12,557 nucleotides of DNA from Tannerella sp. (GTDB taxonomy: Bacteria > Bacteroidota > Bacteroidia > Bacteroidales > Tannerellaceae): assembly GCA_031288935.1 (NCBI GenBank), contig JAITQL010000169.1, forward strand, positions 1-12,557. Direction: 5' to 3'. Both the position numbers and the translations under genes were made by a program. Shown here one piece after another: positions 1 to 8,100 of this stretch (the stretch's first letter is position 1; every line of letters starts with the position of its first letter). Under the pieces are notes generated by a model. That model did no database searches. It was not told the DNA's origin and saw only the letters and a list, made by a program, of their open reading frames with translations.

Positions 1-1331
1 AATATCAGATATTGGAAAGCTCTGGCTCTGGTGTGTATCTTTTACGAACCAGGAGTGGTTCTTCTTCTCCTGTGGAAGATTATTACTTTGAGGTAGTGTT
101 TACTACGTCTCCTTCAACAGTAACCAATGTTTCTCTCTCCCCTGCTTCGGCTTCGGTCAATCAGGGAGCAGGTCAACAGTTTACTGCCACGGTAACAGGG
201 ACAAACAATCCCGGACAGGAAGTAGTATGGACTGTAGATGGGAATGCTTCTGCTTCAACCACGATTTCATCAGCCGGCTATCTCTCGGTAGCTACAAATG
301 AAACCGCGACCTTGTTAACGGTGAGGGCGACCTCCGCAGTAGATCCGACAAAGAGCGGGACAGCGTCTGTGAGTGTGAATATTGTAATACCTACCTATGC
401 TTTGACCGTGATTGGCGGTGTGGGAGGTGGCTTGTATCCTGCATTTACAGAAATTGACGTTACAGCAAATCCACCAGCCACAGGGAAACGGTTCAAAAAT
501 TGGACTTCCTCCAACGGTGGCACATTCGCTGACGCAAATTCAGCATCCACGACACTCGTCATGCCGGGACATGCCGTGACCGTGACCGCGATCTACGAGT
601 TGGCGGTTTACACCGTCATCTGCCACCCCGATGGCGGAACGGGGGCGCCGAACGGCAGCTACACCGTCGAGAGCGCCGAAATCACGCTGCCCGTGCCCTC
701 GAAAGACGGAAGCATTTTCCGGGGCTGGTACGAGAGTGCGGACTTTGCAGGCAGTCCGGTGACGGCAATCCCTGCGGGAAGTACGGGAAACAGGGAGTAC
801 TGGGCGAAGTGGGAAGCGGAAACCGGCGACGCTTCCTCGCTGGAGGTATCGCCGTCTTTGCTTGAGTTTGCAGCAGCCGGCGGCTGGCAAGGCGTGTCCG
901 TCACGTCCGGTATCACTTGGACGGCCATCGGTTCCGCCGCGTGGATAACCGTTACTCCGGCATCGGGTTCCGGCAACGGCACGGTCGTCGTCACGGCCGC
1001 CGCCAATACGGTCGCCGTTGCACGCAGCGCCACCGTCATGCTAACCGGCGGCGGGATCATGCAGACGATTACCGTTACGCAGGAATCCGGTCAGCCGGAC
1101 GTCGGCAATGCGGCGGTCGAAACGGCAGATGTACGCTATGCCGCCGGCATCCTGTCCGTGTATACGCCGTCAGTCGAACGGATCGACGTGTATGCCATCG
1201 GCGGCGCATTGTTATATCAGGCGCAGAAAGCGGCGGGCGAAGCGACGTTCTCGCTCCGTCATCTGCCCAAAGGCGTGCTGATCGTCTGCGGCAGCAGCGG
1301 CTGGACGAGGAAAATAGTGAATAGTGATTAA
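1..1331 (+). CDS. Modular secreted surface protein, C-terminal part (5' end outside window)
   Basis: The frame is open from base 3 with no credible start (the first possible initiator is a TTG inside the reading frame), so the gene begins upstream. Domains by nucleotide position: a BIG2-like Ig fold at about 120-380; a Flg_new_2-type bacterial repeat at about 395-600 (GGVGGG, then TLVMPGHAVTVTAIYE); a Listeria-Bacteroides (InlB B-type) repeat at about 605-810 (YTVICHPDGG, FRGWYES, YWAKWE); a BACON domain at about 835-1085 (WITVTPASGSGNG, ending TITVTQES); and a tail at about 1120-1328 (IDVYAIGGALLYQ, LRHLPKGVLIV, TRKIV) resembling a type IX secretion C-terminal sorting domain. These modules are typical of adhesins and glycan-binding surface proteins of Bacteroidota. 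The first third is much lower in GC than the rest. It ends in tandem TAA TAA. The domain calls are by eye. The specific ligand is unknown. Confidence 0.85.
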   Translation, partial: YQILESSGSGVYLLRTRSGSSSPVEDYYFEVVFTTSPSTVTNVSLSPASASVNQGAGQQFTATVTGTNNPGQEVVWTVDGNASASTTISSAGYLSVATNETATLLTVRATSAVDPTKSGTASVSVNIVIPTYALTVIGGVGGGLYPAFTEIDVTANPPATGKRFKNWTSSNGGTFADANSASTTLVMPGHAVTVTAIYELAVYTVICHPDGGTGAPNGSYTVESAEITLPVPSKDGSIFRGWYESADFAGSPVTAIPAGSTGNREYWAKWEAETGDASSLEVSPSLLEFAAAGGWQGVSVTSGITWTAIGSAAWITVTPASGSGNGTVVVTAAANTVAVARSATVMLTGGGIMQTITVTQESGQPDVGNAAVETADVRYAAGILSVYTPSVERIDVYAIGGALLYQAQKAAGEATFSLRHLPKGVLIVCGSSGWTRKIVNSD

Positions 1332-1356
1332 TAAACGGGCAACGGCATACCCGTAG

Positions 1357-1390
1357 AGAGAGGCTGTCCAAGGAATTGGGCAGCCTCTCT
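1357..1390 (+). terminator. 13-bp hairpin after the surface-protein gene
   Basis: AGAGAGGCTG (1357-1366) pairs perfectly with CAGCCTCTCT (1381-1390). TCC/GGG extends the stem inward with one G-U pair, leaving the 8-nt loop AAGGAATT. It starts 25 bases after the stop. No T-run follows, so it is either a U-tract-poor terminator or an mRNA 3'-end stabiliser. The following bases 1391-1490 show nothing else recognisable. Confidence 0.55.
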
Positions 1391-1493
1391 GCGTAATGTC
1401 AGACAGCCTGATTTGCCGGATGGCTTCCTCTGTGCCAATGACGGGAGACAGGATAAAACCCGGTAACTGTTTCGTTCGTACGATTTTTATTCC

Positions 1494-1501
1494 TACTTTT
1501 G
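1494..1501 (+). promoter_or_regulatory. Bacteroidetes -7 promoter element TACTTTTG
   Basis: TACTTTTG matches the Bacteroidetes sigma-ABfr -7 consensus TAnnTTTG at every fixed position. No good -33 TTG-type box is seen at the expected distance (the region near 1470-1475 reads GTTTCG). Transcription would start near 1508, only about a dozen bases before the ATG at 1520, giving a very short leader. Confidence 0.6.
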
Positions 1502-1519
1502 CTCCGTAAAAAAGTAATT

Positions 1520-2080
1520 ATGGGACAGTTTATAGCTATTGGATTAATGTATAATGCCGTTGCTTCAAAAGAAGAAATGGACAGAGGAAATATCACAGTT
1601 GAAGAATTGCGTAACGAAATGCAGCAATCTTTATCTTATGATATGACGTTTTATGATGAAGAGATAACCGATAATCGCATTGTTTATACTCTCAAGGACG
1701 ATGTTATGAAAGAAGGGTTAATTCCTTTTCTGGAGGTATTTTATCCTGTTATTCAACCTGATGACAAGGAGGAATATGCAAAGATTTTGAAGATTTTGCA
1801 ATCAACTGCTCCGGACGACTGGATTGAATATGCAAAAGGGCGAATGGGAGAACCGTTTTTTAGTATGGATAACTATGCGGAATCAAGCTATATTCGGTTT
1901 GAAAAAGCCTTCCGGCCATCTGTCCGCATATCTTTCAAGTTCATTATGCTGAAGATGGGTTACGGGAAAATCAGTACGGAAGGGATGGAGGATTTTTTTG
2001 AAATCTTTAAATATTGTATTAACGGTACTTTTAAAGACTATCCGATTGCAAAATCAATAAATGCTTACATAACCGGATAA
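1520..2080 (+). CDS. Hypothetical protein, 186 residues, AT-rich orphan gene
   Basis: I chose the ATG at 1520 (MGQFIAIGLMYNAV) over the in-frame TTG at 1499, because that TTG lies inside the -7 promoter element. The product is 186 residues, acidic, with no signal peptide and no clear membrane segment, so it is probably cytoplasmic. It is rich in predicted alpha-helix with aromatic patches (EPFFSMDNYAESSYIRFEKAF; GMEDFFEIFKYCINGTF). I do not recognise the family. Codon and base use differ sharply from neighbours: the line 1981-2040 has 15 G/C of 60, against 39 of 60 at 3001-3060 in the next gene. It has its own promoter and terminator, so it is a single-gene unit. The composition suggests lateral acquisition. 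An immunity-type or mobile-element cargo role is possible, but nothing in the sequence proves it. Confidence 0.8.
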   Translation: MGQFIAIGLMYNAVASKEEMDRGNITVEELRNEMQQSLSYDMTFYDEEITDNRIVYTLKDDVMKEGLIPFLEVFYPVIQPDDKEEYAKILKILQSTAPDDWIEYAKGRMGEPFFSMDNYAESSYIRFEKAFRPSVRISFKFIMLKMGYGKISTEGMEDFFEIFKYCINGTFKDYPIAKSINAYITG

Positions 2081-2104
2081 AACAATTGACGGCATTACGT
2101 TGAA

Positions 2105-2176
2105 ATCTGCGGCATCTGCGCTAAAATCCCTTGCATCTGCGTGAAACGAATTTTTGAATCTTTGAATCTTTGAATT
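2105..2176 (+). repeat. Short direct repeats: ATCTGCG x3, then TTTGAATC x3
   Basis: ATCTGCG occurs at 2105-2111, 2114-2120 and 2135-2141; the last two sit inside the longer GCATCTGCG, 21 bases apart. TTTGAATC follows head-to-tail at 2153-2160 and 2161-2168, with TTTGAATT at 2169-2176. The cluster fills the space between the orphan gene and its terminator. Function unknown; the second set could be a slippage-prone array. Confidence 0.7.
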
Positions 2177-2200
2177 CCCCTTCTTTTAGGGGTTTTTTTT
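2177..2200 (+). terminator. Intrinsic terminator with eight-T tract
   Basis: CCCCT (2177-2181) pairs with AGGGG (2188-2192) around the 6-nt loop TCTTTT, followed at once by eight T (2193-2200). The short stem with a long U-tract is a classical rho-independent layout ending the 1520-2080 transcript. Confidence 0.7.
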
Positions 2201-2205
2201 CTTTG
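2198..2205 (+). promoter_or_regulatory. Possible -7 element for the first mannosidase gene
   Basis: TTTCTTTG matches TAnnTTTG except for T in place of A at position 2. It overlaps the end of the terminator T-run and would give a leader of about 30 bases before the ATG at 2243. No convincing -33 box is visible. Confidence 0.3.
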
Positions 2206-2242
2206 CACGTTAGGCGGGTATAAATTATAAGATTACATTGTC

Positions 2243-4756
2243 ATGAAAACGAAATCTATTTCTCGCAGAGATTTTATCGGTCGAACGGCAGTCGGTACGG
2301 CCGCGCTTGCTCTTACGCCGTTAAACAGTCTATTGGCAAATCCGGCCGCCGGCGCGTGGCCGAAAAATGCCAGGAAGTATAACTTTTATATGATCGGTCA
2401 TGGCCACATCGACCCGGTATGGTTGTGGCCCTGGACGGAGGGCGTCTCTGTTGTACACAGCACCTTCCGGTCGGCGCTCGACCGGATGAAGGAAACGCCG
2501 GACGTGGTGTTTACCGCCAGTTCGGCACAGTTTTACCAGTGGGTTGCGGACAACGATCCCGCCATGCTGGCCGAAATCCGTCAACGCATCAGCGAAGGCC
2601 GCTGGAACGTGGTGGGCGGCTGGTGGGTGGAGCCGGACATGAACATCCCCTCCGGCGAAGCGATGGCGCGCCAGGGACTGTACGGTCAGCTCACGCTGCA
2701 AAAACTCGTGGGCAAACGCGCCACGGTAGCTTTCAATCCCGATTCGTTCGGACATCCGGGCACACTGCCGCAAATCATCCATCTGCAAGGAATGGAAAAC
2801 TATGTGTTCATGCGCCCCGACCCGAACGAGAAGACCATCCCCGCCGATTTGTTCTGGTGGGAAGGCCCGGACGGCACAAAAGTGCTGACCTATCGCATCC
2901 AGCATAGCTACAACGAGGGCGGAGACATGAAAGACCGCGTTGCCTCTACCCTGGAGCAGGTCAAAGACCGGCAGCCGATGACGGACTTCATGGGCTTTTT
3001 CGGCATAGGCGACCACGGCGGCGGCCCGACGAAAAAAACCATCGCCTCCATCGAGAGCCTGAAAACGGACAAGGGCGCGCCGACGGTCTTTTACAGCACG
3101 GTAGACCGCTATTTTGCCGACGTGCGCGCCAAACAGCTGACACTGCCCGTGGTGAAGGACGATCTCCAGCACCACGCCGTAGGCTGCTATTCGGCCGAAA
3201 GCGAAATCAAGAGAAACAACCGCCGCTCCGAAGCTGCCTTGGTGACGGCCGAGAAGATAACGGCTGTGGGTTCGCTCATCTGGAATGCGCATTATCCGAA
3301 GGAAGACTTTACGAAAGCATGGAAGCAAGTGCTTTTCCTGCAATTCCACGACAGCCTGGCCGGCAGTTCGCTGGCGGAACATTCGCAGGATGCCCGCGAA
3401 GGACATAACTATGCCCTCAACATCGCGCATACCGCTACCGCCCTGGCCGTACAAAAACTGGAATGGCAGATTCCGGCAGAAGATCCTGCCTCGCACTATC
3501 TCGTCGCCTTCAATCCCCATGCGTGGGAAGTGAAAGGTGTCTTTGAATATACGCAATACCAGTCCATCGCCGGAAAAGCGCCCTCCCTGTTCCATACCTC
3601 GATTCCTCCCCTGGGTTATCGCCAGATACGCAACGGGCAGGGCGACAGCCAGCCCGAATCAACGGTAAGCGCCGAAAACAACCGTCTGGAGAATGAATTT
3701 TACCGGATCACCTTCGCGGCCAGCGGTGAAATCGGCATTTTCGACAAGGAAGCCGGCCGGGAAGTGTTCAAGGGCGGCGCGACAGGGTGCAAGGGCGTGG
3801 TGATCGACGATCCGAGCGACACGTGGAGTCACGAAGTACGCGATTTCACCAAAAACACCACCGGTAATTACAAGTATACGACGCAGGGTGAAATCGGCGC
3901 CTTCGGCCAGGCGAAACTGTCCATACTGGAAAACGGTCCGCTGCGTGGCGTCATTCGCGTACGAAGCGCGTACGGAAAGTCCGACATGGCGATCGACTGG
4001 CTGCTGACGGCCGGCTCGCGCAAGATCGAGGCGCGCGTGTCGCTCAACTGGCACGAACATCTGAAGATGCTTAAATTCTCCTTCCCGGTAGACGTGGAAT
4101 CGCCCGAGGCAACTTATGAAGTGCCCTACGGCTTCATCGTTCGCCAGGCGAATGGCGAGGAAGATCCCGGCCAGCGCTGGATCGACGTGACCGGTCAACG
4201 GGGCGCCGACACCTGCGGACTGACGGTATTCAACGACGCCAAATACGGATACAGCGTTCAGGAGAACGACCTGCGCGTTACCGTAACCCGTTCGGCGCCG
4301 TACGCCCATCACGGCCCCCGTTCGCTGGCCGATGCGACAAAGGGTGGCGCCGAAGTGGTCTGGCAAGACCAGGGCATACAGACGTTCCGCCTGTTGCTGA
4401 CGCCGCACAAAGGCTCGTGGAAGGACATCAACGTTCCGCGGATCGCAGAAGAGTTTATTGCGCCGCCCGTGGTTATTTACCAGGGGATTCACGGTGGGAC
4501 AATGCCGAAATCAAACTCGTACCTGTCGGTCGACAATGCGCCGAATGTGATTGTGGCTTCAGTCAAGAAGGCTGAAACGAACAACGACTTCATCCTGCGG
4601 CTGGTGGAAACACAAGGCAAAGCCGCTTCGCCGACGCTGCGTTTCCCCTCTGCCGACTTCTCCTGGAGAGGTACGCTCAAGCCCGGCGAGATCAAAACGC
4701 TGCGGCTGAATCCGCAGACGGGATACATCAAGGAAGTCAATCTTCTGGAAGAGTAA
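2243..4756 (+). CDS. GH38 alpha-mannosidase with Tat-type signal peptide
   Basis: 837 residues. Residues 7-13 read SRRDFIG, a twin-arginine motif, followed by an alanine-rich hydrophobic stretch with a possible AGA|W cleavage after residue 38, so export by Tat as a folded metalloenzyme is likely. The catalytic domain spans about 46-310, with a helical middle domain to about 400 and GH38 C-terminal beta-sandwiches to the end. Family 38 landmarks are present: HGHIDPVWLW (zinc ligands His55 and Asp57), GGWWVEPD (125-132), NPDSFGHPGTLPQI with Asp167 as nucleophile and zinc ligand, GIGDHGGGPT with Asp257, and QFHDSLAGSS with zinc ligand His369. All expected metal ligands are intact, so it should be an active retaining alpha-mannosidase releasing mannose from alpha-mannosides; linkage specificity cannot be read. 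A strong hairpin-plus-T-run follows the gene, so it probably has its own transcript. Confidence 0.93.
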   Translation: MKTKSISRRDFIGRTAVGTAALALTPLNSLLANPAAGAWPKNARKYNFYMIGHGHIDPVWLWPWTEGVSVVHSTFRSALDRMKETPDVVFTASSAQFYQWVADNDPAMLAEIRQRISEGRWNVVGGWWVEPDMNIPSGEAMARQGLYGQLTLQKLVGKRATVAFNPDSFGHPGTLPQIIHLQGMENYVFMRPDPNEKTIPADLFWWEGPDGTKVLTYRIQHSYNEGGDMKDRVASTLEQVKDRQPMTDFMGFFGIGDHGGGPTKKTIASIESLKTDKGAPTVFYSTVDRYFADVRAKQLTLPVVKDDLQHHAVGCYSAESEIKRNNRRSEAALVTAEKITAVGSLIWNAHYPKEDFTKAWKQVLFLQFHDSLAGSSLAEHSQDAREGHNYALNIAHTATALAVQKLEWQIPAEDPASHYLVAFNPHAWEVKGVFEYTQYQSIAGKAPSLFHTSIPPLGYRQIRNGQGDSQPESTVSAENNRLENEFYRITFAASGEIGIFDKEAGREVFKGGATGCKGVVIDDPSDTWSHEVRDFTKNTTGNYKYTTQGEIGAFGQAKLSILENGPLRGVIRVRSAYGKSDMAIDWLLTAGSRKIEARVSLNWHEHLKMLKFSFPVDVESPEATYEVPYGFIVRQANGEEDPGQRWIDVTGQRGADTCGLTVFNDAKYGYSVQENDLRVTVTRSAPYAHHGPRSLADATKGGAEVVWQDQGIQTFRLLLTPHKGSWKDINVPRIAEEFIAPPVVIYQGIHGGTMPKSNSYLSVDNAPNVIVASVKKAETNNDFILRLVETQGKAASPTLRFPSADFSWRGTLKPGEIKTLRLNPQTGYIKEVNLLEE

Positions 4757-4760
4757 GCCC

Positions 4761-4780
4761 GCGGGACGAAACCCGTTTTT
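4761..4780 (+). terminator. Intrinsic terminator of the first mannosidase gene
   Basis: GCGGG (4761-4765) pairs with CCCGT (4772-4776, last pair G-U) around loop ACGAAA, followed by a run of five T (4776-4780, the first of which is also the stem's last base). It begins four bases after the TAA. Confidence 0.6.
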
Positions 4781-4822
4781 GTATCCTCCGTAACAAGGTT
4801 AATTACCGGATACGGAGGATAC
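4781..4822 (+). repeat. Perfect 12-bp inverted repeat with inner mini-stem
   Basis: GTATCCTCCGTA (4781-4792) is the exact reverse complement of TACGGAGGATAC (4811-4822). The 18-nt centre contains GGT-TAATT-ACC (4797-4807), which can form a small inner stem. It directly abuts the preceding terminator and has no T-run on the right. It could be a second terminator or barrier, a 5'-leader structure for the 4887 gene, or a protein-binding site. A further small hairpin, TGCGT/ACGCA with loop CGAAA, lies at 4835-4849. Confidence 0.65.
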
Positions 4823-4874
4823 ATTACGATTATATGCGTCGAAAACGCAGGACGGGAGTTCAAGCTATTTATAC

Positions 4875-4878
4875 GAGG
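4875..4878 (+). promoter_or_regulatory. Possible Shine-Dalgarno GAGG for the 77-residue gene
   Basis: GAGG ends eight bases before the ATG at 4887. The other genes here have A/T-rich leaders without such a motif, so this site helps support the chosen start. Confidence 0.4.
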
Positions 4879-4886
4879 CTAACACG

Positions 4887-5120
4887 ATGGCGGAAGATCC
4901 GAATATTTCACAGGTCAAGTTTGTATTAAACCAACTCTACGGCGATATTGCCGCGAAGTGTTTTGAAGCAACGAAAAGGGAAGACGGGGATGCCGATTTC
5001 ATCCGATTCTGTAAGGAAAGACTGTCCCTGTTGGCTACTTACGGCACCAAACTTGAACGCCCGGAAATTCAACAGTTGATAATAGACGCTTATGTTGCTT
5101 CAAAGGAAAAAGACAACTGA
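4887..5120 (+). CDS. Small hypothetical protein, 77 residues
   Basis: Starts at an ATG with GAGG eight bases upstream (MAEDPNISQVKFVLNQLYGDI) and ends in TGA. The product is soluble, charged and predicted almost wholly helical, with two cysteines (in AAKCFEAT and RFCKERL), no signal peptide and no membrane segment. Base composition is intermediate (29 G/C of 60 at 4981-5040), below the mannosidases and above the orphan gene at 1520. I do not recognise the family. It sits alone between hairpins and the second mannosidase, 65 bases upstream of that gene and in the same direction, so it may be co-transcribed with it. A cytoplasmic accessory or regulatory role is possible but unsupported. The reading frame looks protein-like rather than random, which is the main reason to call it. 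Confidence 0.6.
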   Translation: MAEDPNISQVKFVLNQLYGDIAAKCFEATKREDGDADFIRFCKERLSLLATYGTKLERPEIQQLIIDAYVASKEKDN

Positions 5121-5185
5121 GCGGCGATCCTGTTGCAGATACTGATTTACATTTTATATAGATACTAAATTCAACTGATATTCAA

Positions 5186-8100
5186 ATGAAAAAGATTCAA
5201 TCAATCATTCTCTCCTGTCTGCTGGGAGCGCTGGCATGTCCGGCAAGTCTCCATGCGCAGCCACAGAACCGTATGCCGGCTTACGACCTGACGAAAGACC
5301 GGCTTTTGTATGCGATCGGTTATTCGCATCTCGACACGCAATGGAACTGGGACTACGTGCGTTCCATCGACGAATTGCTGGAAAATATCATGACGGAAAA
5401 CTTCGTTCTCTTCGAGAAGTATCCCGATTATGTGTTTAATTTCACCGGCTCGCGCCGCTACCGGATGATGAAGGAGTATTATCCCGACCTGTACGAAAAG
5501 GTGAAGGAATACGTTGCGAAAGGCCGCTGGTTTATTTCCGGCTCTGCCGTTGACGAAGGCGAGGTGATTATCTCGTCTCCCGAATCGATCATCCGGCAGA
5601 CGCTGTACGGTTACAAGTATTTCATGAAAGAGTTTGGCGTGGCCGGGCAGGACGCCATCTTCCCCGACATCTTCGGCTTCCCGGCCAACCTGCCTACCGT
5701 CTGGCGCCATTCGGGGCTGATCGGCTTCTCGACCATTAAACTGATGGGCAACTGCGCCGTCGGCGAACCGTTTCACGTCGGCGTATGGAAAGGCCCGGAC
5801 GGCAGCGAACTGGTCTCCGCTCTCAAGCCGTCGCACTACGTGAGCCACATCCCGGAGCGTTTCGACACGGACGAGTACTGGAGCGGGCGGCTGGATTACG
5901 ACAAGGAACAGACCGGCTATGCCATTGACTACCGTTTCTACGGCGTGGGAGACGAAGGGGGCGCGCCCCTGAAAAACGACGTGAAACACGCCACCGAATC
6001 GCTGGGCAGCCGGCCGGACAGCAAATTCCGCCTGCTCCTCACCTCCTCCGACCAGATGTTCAAGGATCTTACGCCGGAGATTGTCTCCAAGCTGCCCGTT
6101 TACGAGGGTGATCTGCTGCTGGTGGAGCACAGCAACGGGTCGTCCAATTCGCAGGGATACATGAAACGGTTGAACCGCAAGAACGAAAACCTGGCGCAGG
6201 CGGCCGAACAGGCATCGGCGGCGGCTTCGTTCATCACCGGCAGCTTCTATCCGGCGGACAAGCTGACCAATGCGTGGGAACTGGTGCTGGGCAGCCAGAT
6301 GCACGACATCCTGCCGGGAACGTCGATACCGAAGGCCTACGAGTATGCGTGGAACGACGAGTTTGTGGCCGCCAACCAGTTCTCGTCCGTACTTGCCAAC
6401 GGCCTGTCCGTCCTCTCTTCCCAGCTCAATACGCAGGCGAAGGGGCGCAGTCTGGTGGTATACAACCCGGCGGCTTATCCGCGGGAAGACGTGGTGACGG
6501 CAGCGATGGAGTTTGACGAAGCGACTGAAAGCGTACAGGTATACGCCCCGGACGGGAAAGAAGTATTGAGTCAGGTCATCGGGCGCGACGGCCGGACGCT
6601 GAAGTTTATTTTCCTGGCAACCGTACCCTCCGCAGGCCTGGCGGCGTATGACGTTCGCCCGGCTACGGCGGCGGCCTCCCGCAAGGGCGCATTGTCCGTA
6701 ACCGACCGTTCGCTGGAAAACGAGTATTACAAAGTAACCCTGGCCGAGAACGGCGACATCCGGTCGATCTACGACAGGAAGCTGAAGAAGGAACTGCTGA
6801 GCGCTCCGGCGCGGCTGGAGTTTCTGGCCGAAAATCCTTCGGAATACGCGGCCTGGAACATGGACTGGAAAGACCGCCAGCAACCGCCCGTGGGTTTCCT
6901 GAACGAGCGGGCGTCGTTGCGCATAGTGGAAAACGGGCCGTTGCGCGTGGCCATCGAGGTGAAGCGCGAAGGGCGCAACTCCCGCATCGCGCAGGTCATT
7001 TCGCTGGCAGCCTCCGAAGCCGGCAAGCGGATCGAAGTCAACAACTGCATCGACTGGCAGTCGCGCGGCGTTTGCCTGAAGGCGGCCTTCCCGCTGACGG
7101 CCGTGAACGAGAACGCGACTTACAGCCAGGGCGTGGGGACGATTGTCCGCAATACGAATCATCCGCGGAAATTTGAAGTGCCCCATCACAACTGGTTCGA
7201 CCTGACCGACCGGTCGGGCACGTTCGGCGTCTCCATCATGGAAGACTGCAAGTATACGTCCGACAAGCCCGACGACCATACCGTACGTCTTACGCTGATG
7301 TTTACGCCCGTAACAGGCGGGCATCAGGCTACGCAGGACGTTGGCATCCATCACGTAAAGTATGCCATATACAGTCATGCGGGCAGCTGGAACCGGGCTG
7401 AAACCCAGCGCCAGGCCACTTTCACGGACAAACCGCTGATCCCGTTCGAGGCGCCCCGTCATGCCGGCAAGCTGGGCAAGCAAGTGTCGCTGCTGACGAT
7501 CGGCAACCGCCAGATCGGGCTGATGGCGTACAAGAAAGCCGAACAGAGCGACTACTGCATCGTCCGCGTCAACGAGTTGAGCGGCAGCAAACAGACCGGC
7601 GTGAAAATGAAGTTCCCCCTGGCGGTGACGGATGCGTATGAAATCGACGGTCGCGAGGAACGTACCGGCGCGGCCGCCTTTACGCGCGACGGCCTCACCT
7701 TCGATATCCCGGCATACGCCATCAGGAGCTTTGCCGTGAAATTCGCACCGGCGCCGGCGCCGGACGAAGTGCAGCAGCCGGTGACGCTGGCCTGCAACGA
7801 CGACGCCATCTCGTTCGACAACAACCGTTCCGACGGGCGGATGGATCAGACCCGCCGCGAGAGCTTCCGCGACGTCACCTATCCCGCCGAGGAAATGCCC
7901 GACGGCGAGTTTGTCTACGAAGGCGTCCGCTACCGCATGGGGAGCCATGCGGACGAGGAGAACAACATCGTGGCCTGCACGGGACAGGAAATACCCCTGC
8001 CCGCGGGCGACTACAACAAACTCTACCTCCTGGCTTCGGCCGACGGGGGGGCGGCCGGCGTCTTCCGCACGGGAGGGCAGACGGACACGCTCGCCATCGG

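Noticed and set aside
1499..1519. TTG start seven codons upstream of the orphan gene's ATG
   Set aside because: It falls inside the TACTTTTG promoter element and would lie upstream of the expected transcription start.
5186..5242. Lipoprotein signal (ALAC, Cys18) in the second mannosidase
   Set aside because: The -3 residue is Ala and -2 is Leu, a poor lipobox; a signal peptidase I site LHA|Q at residue 24 fits better.
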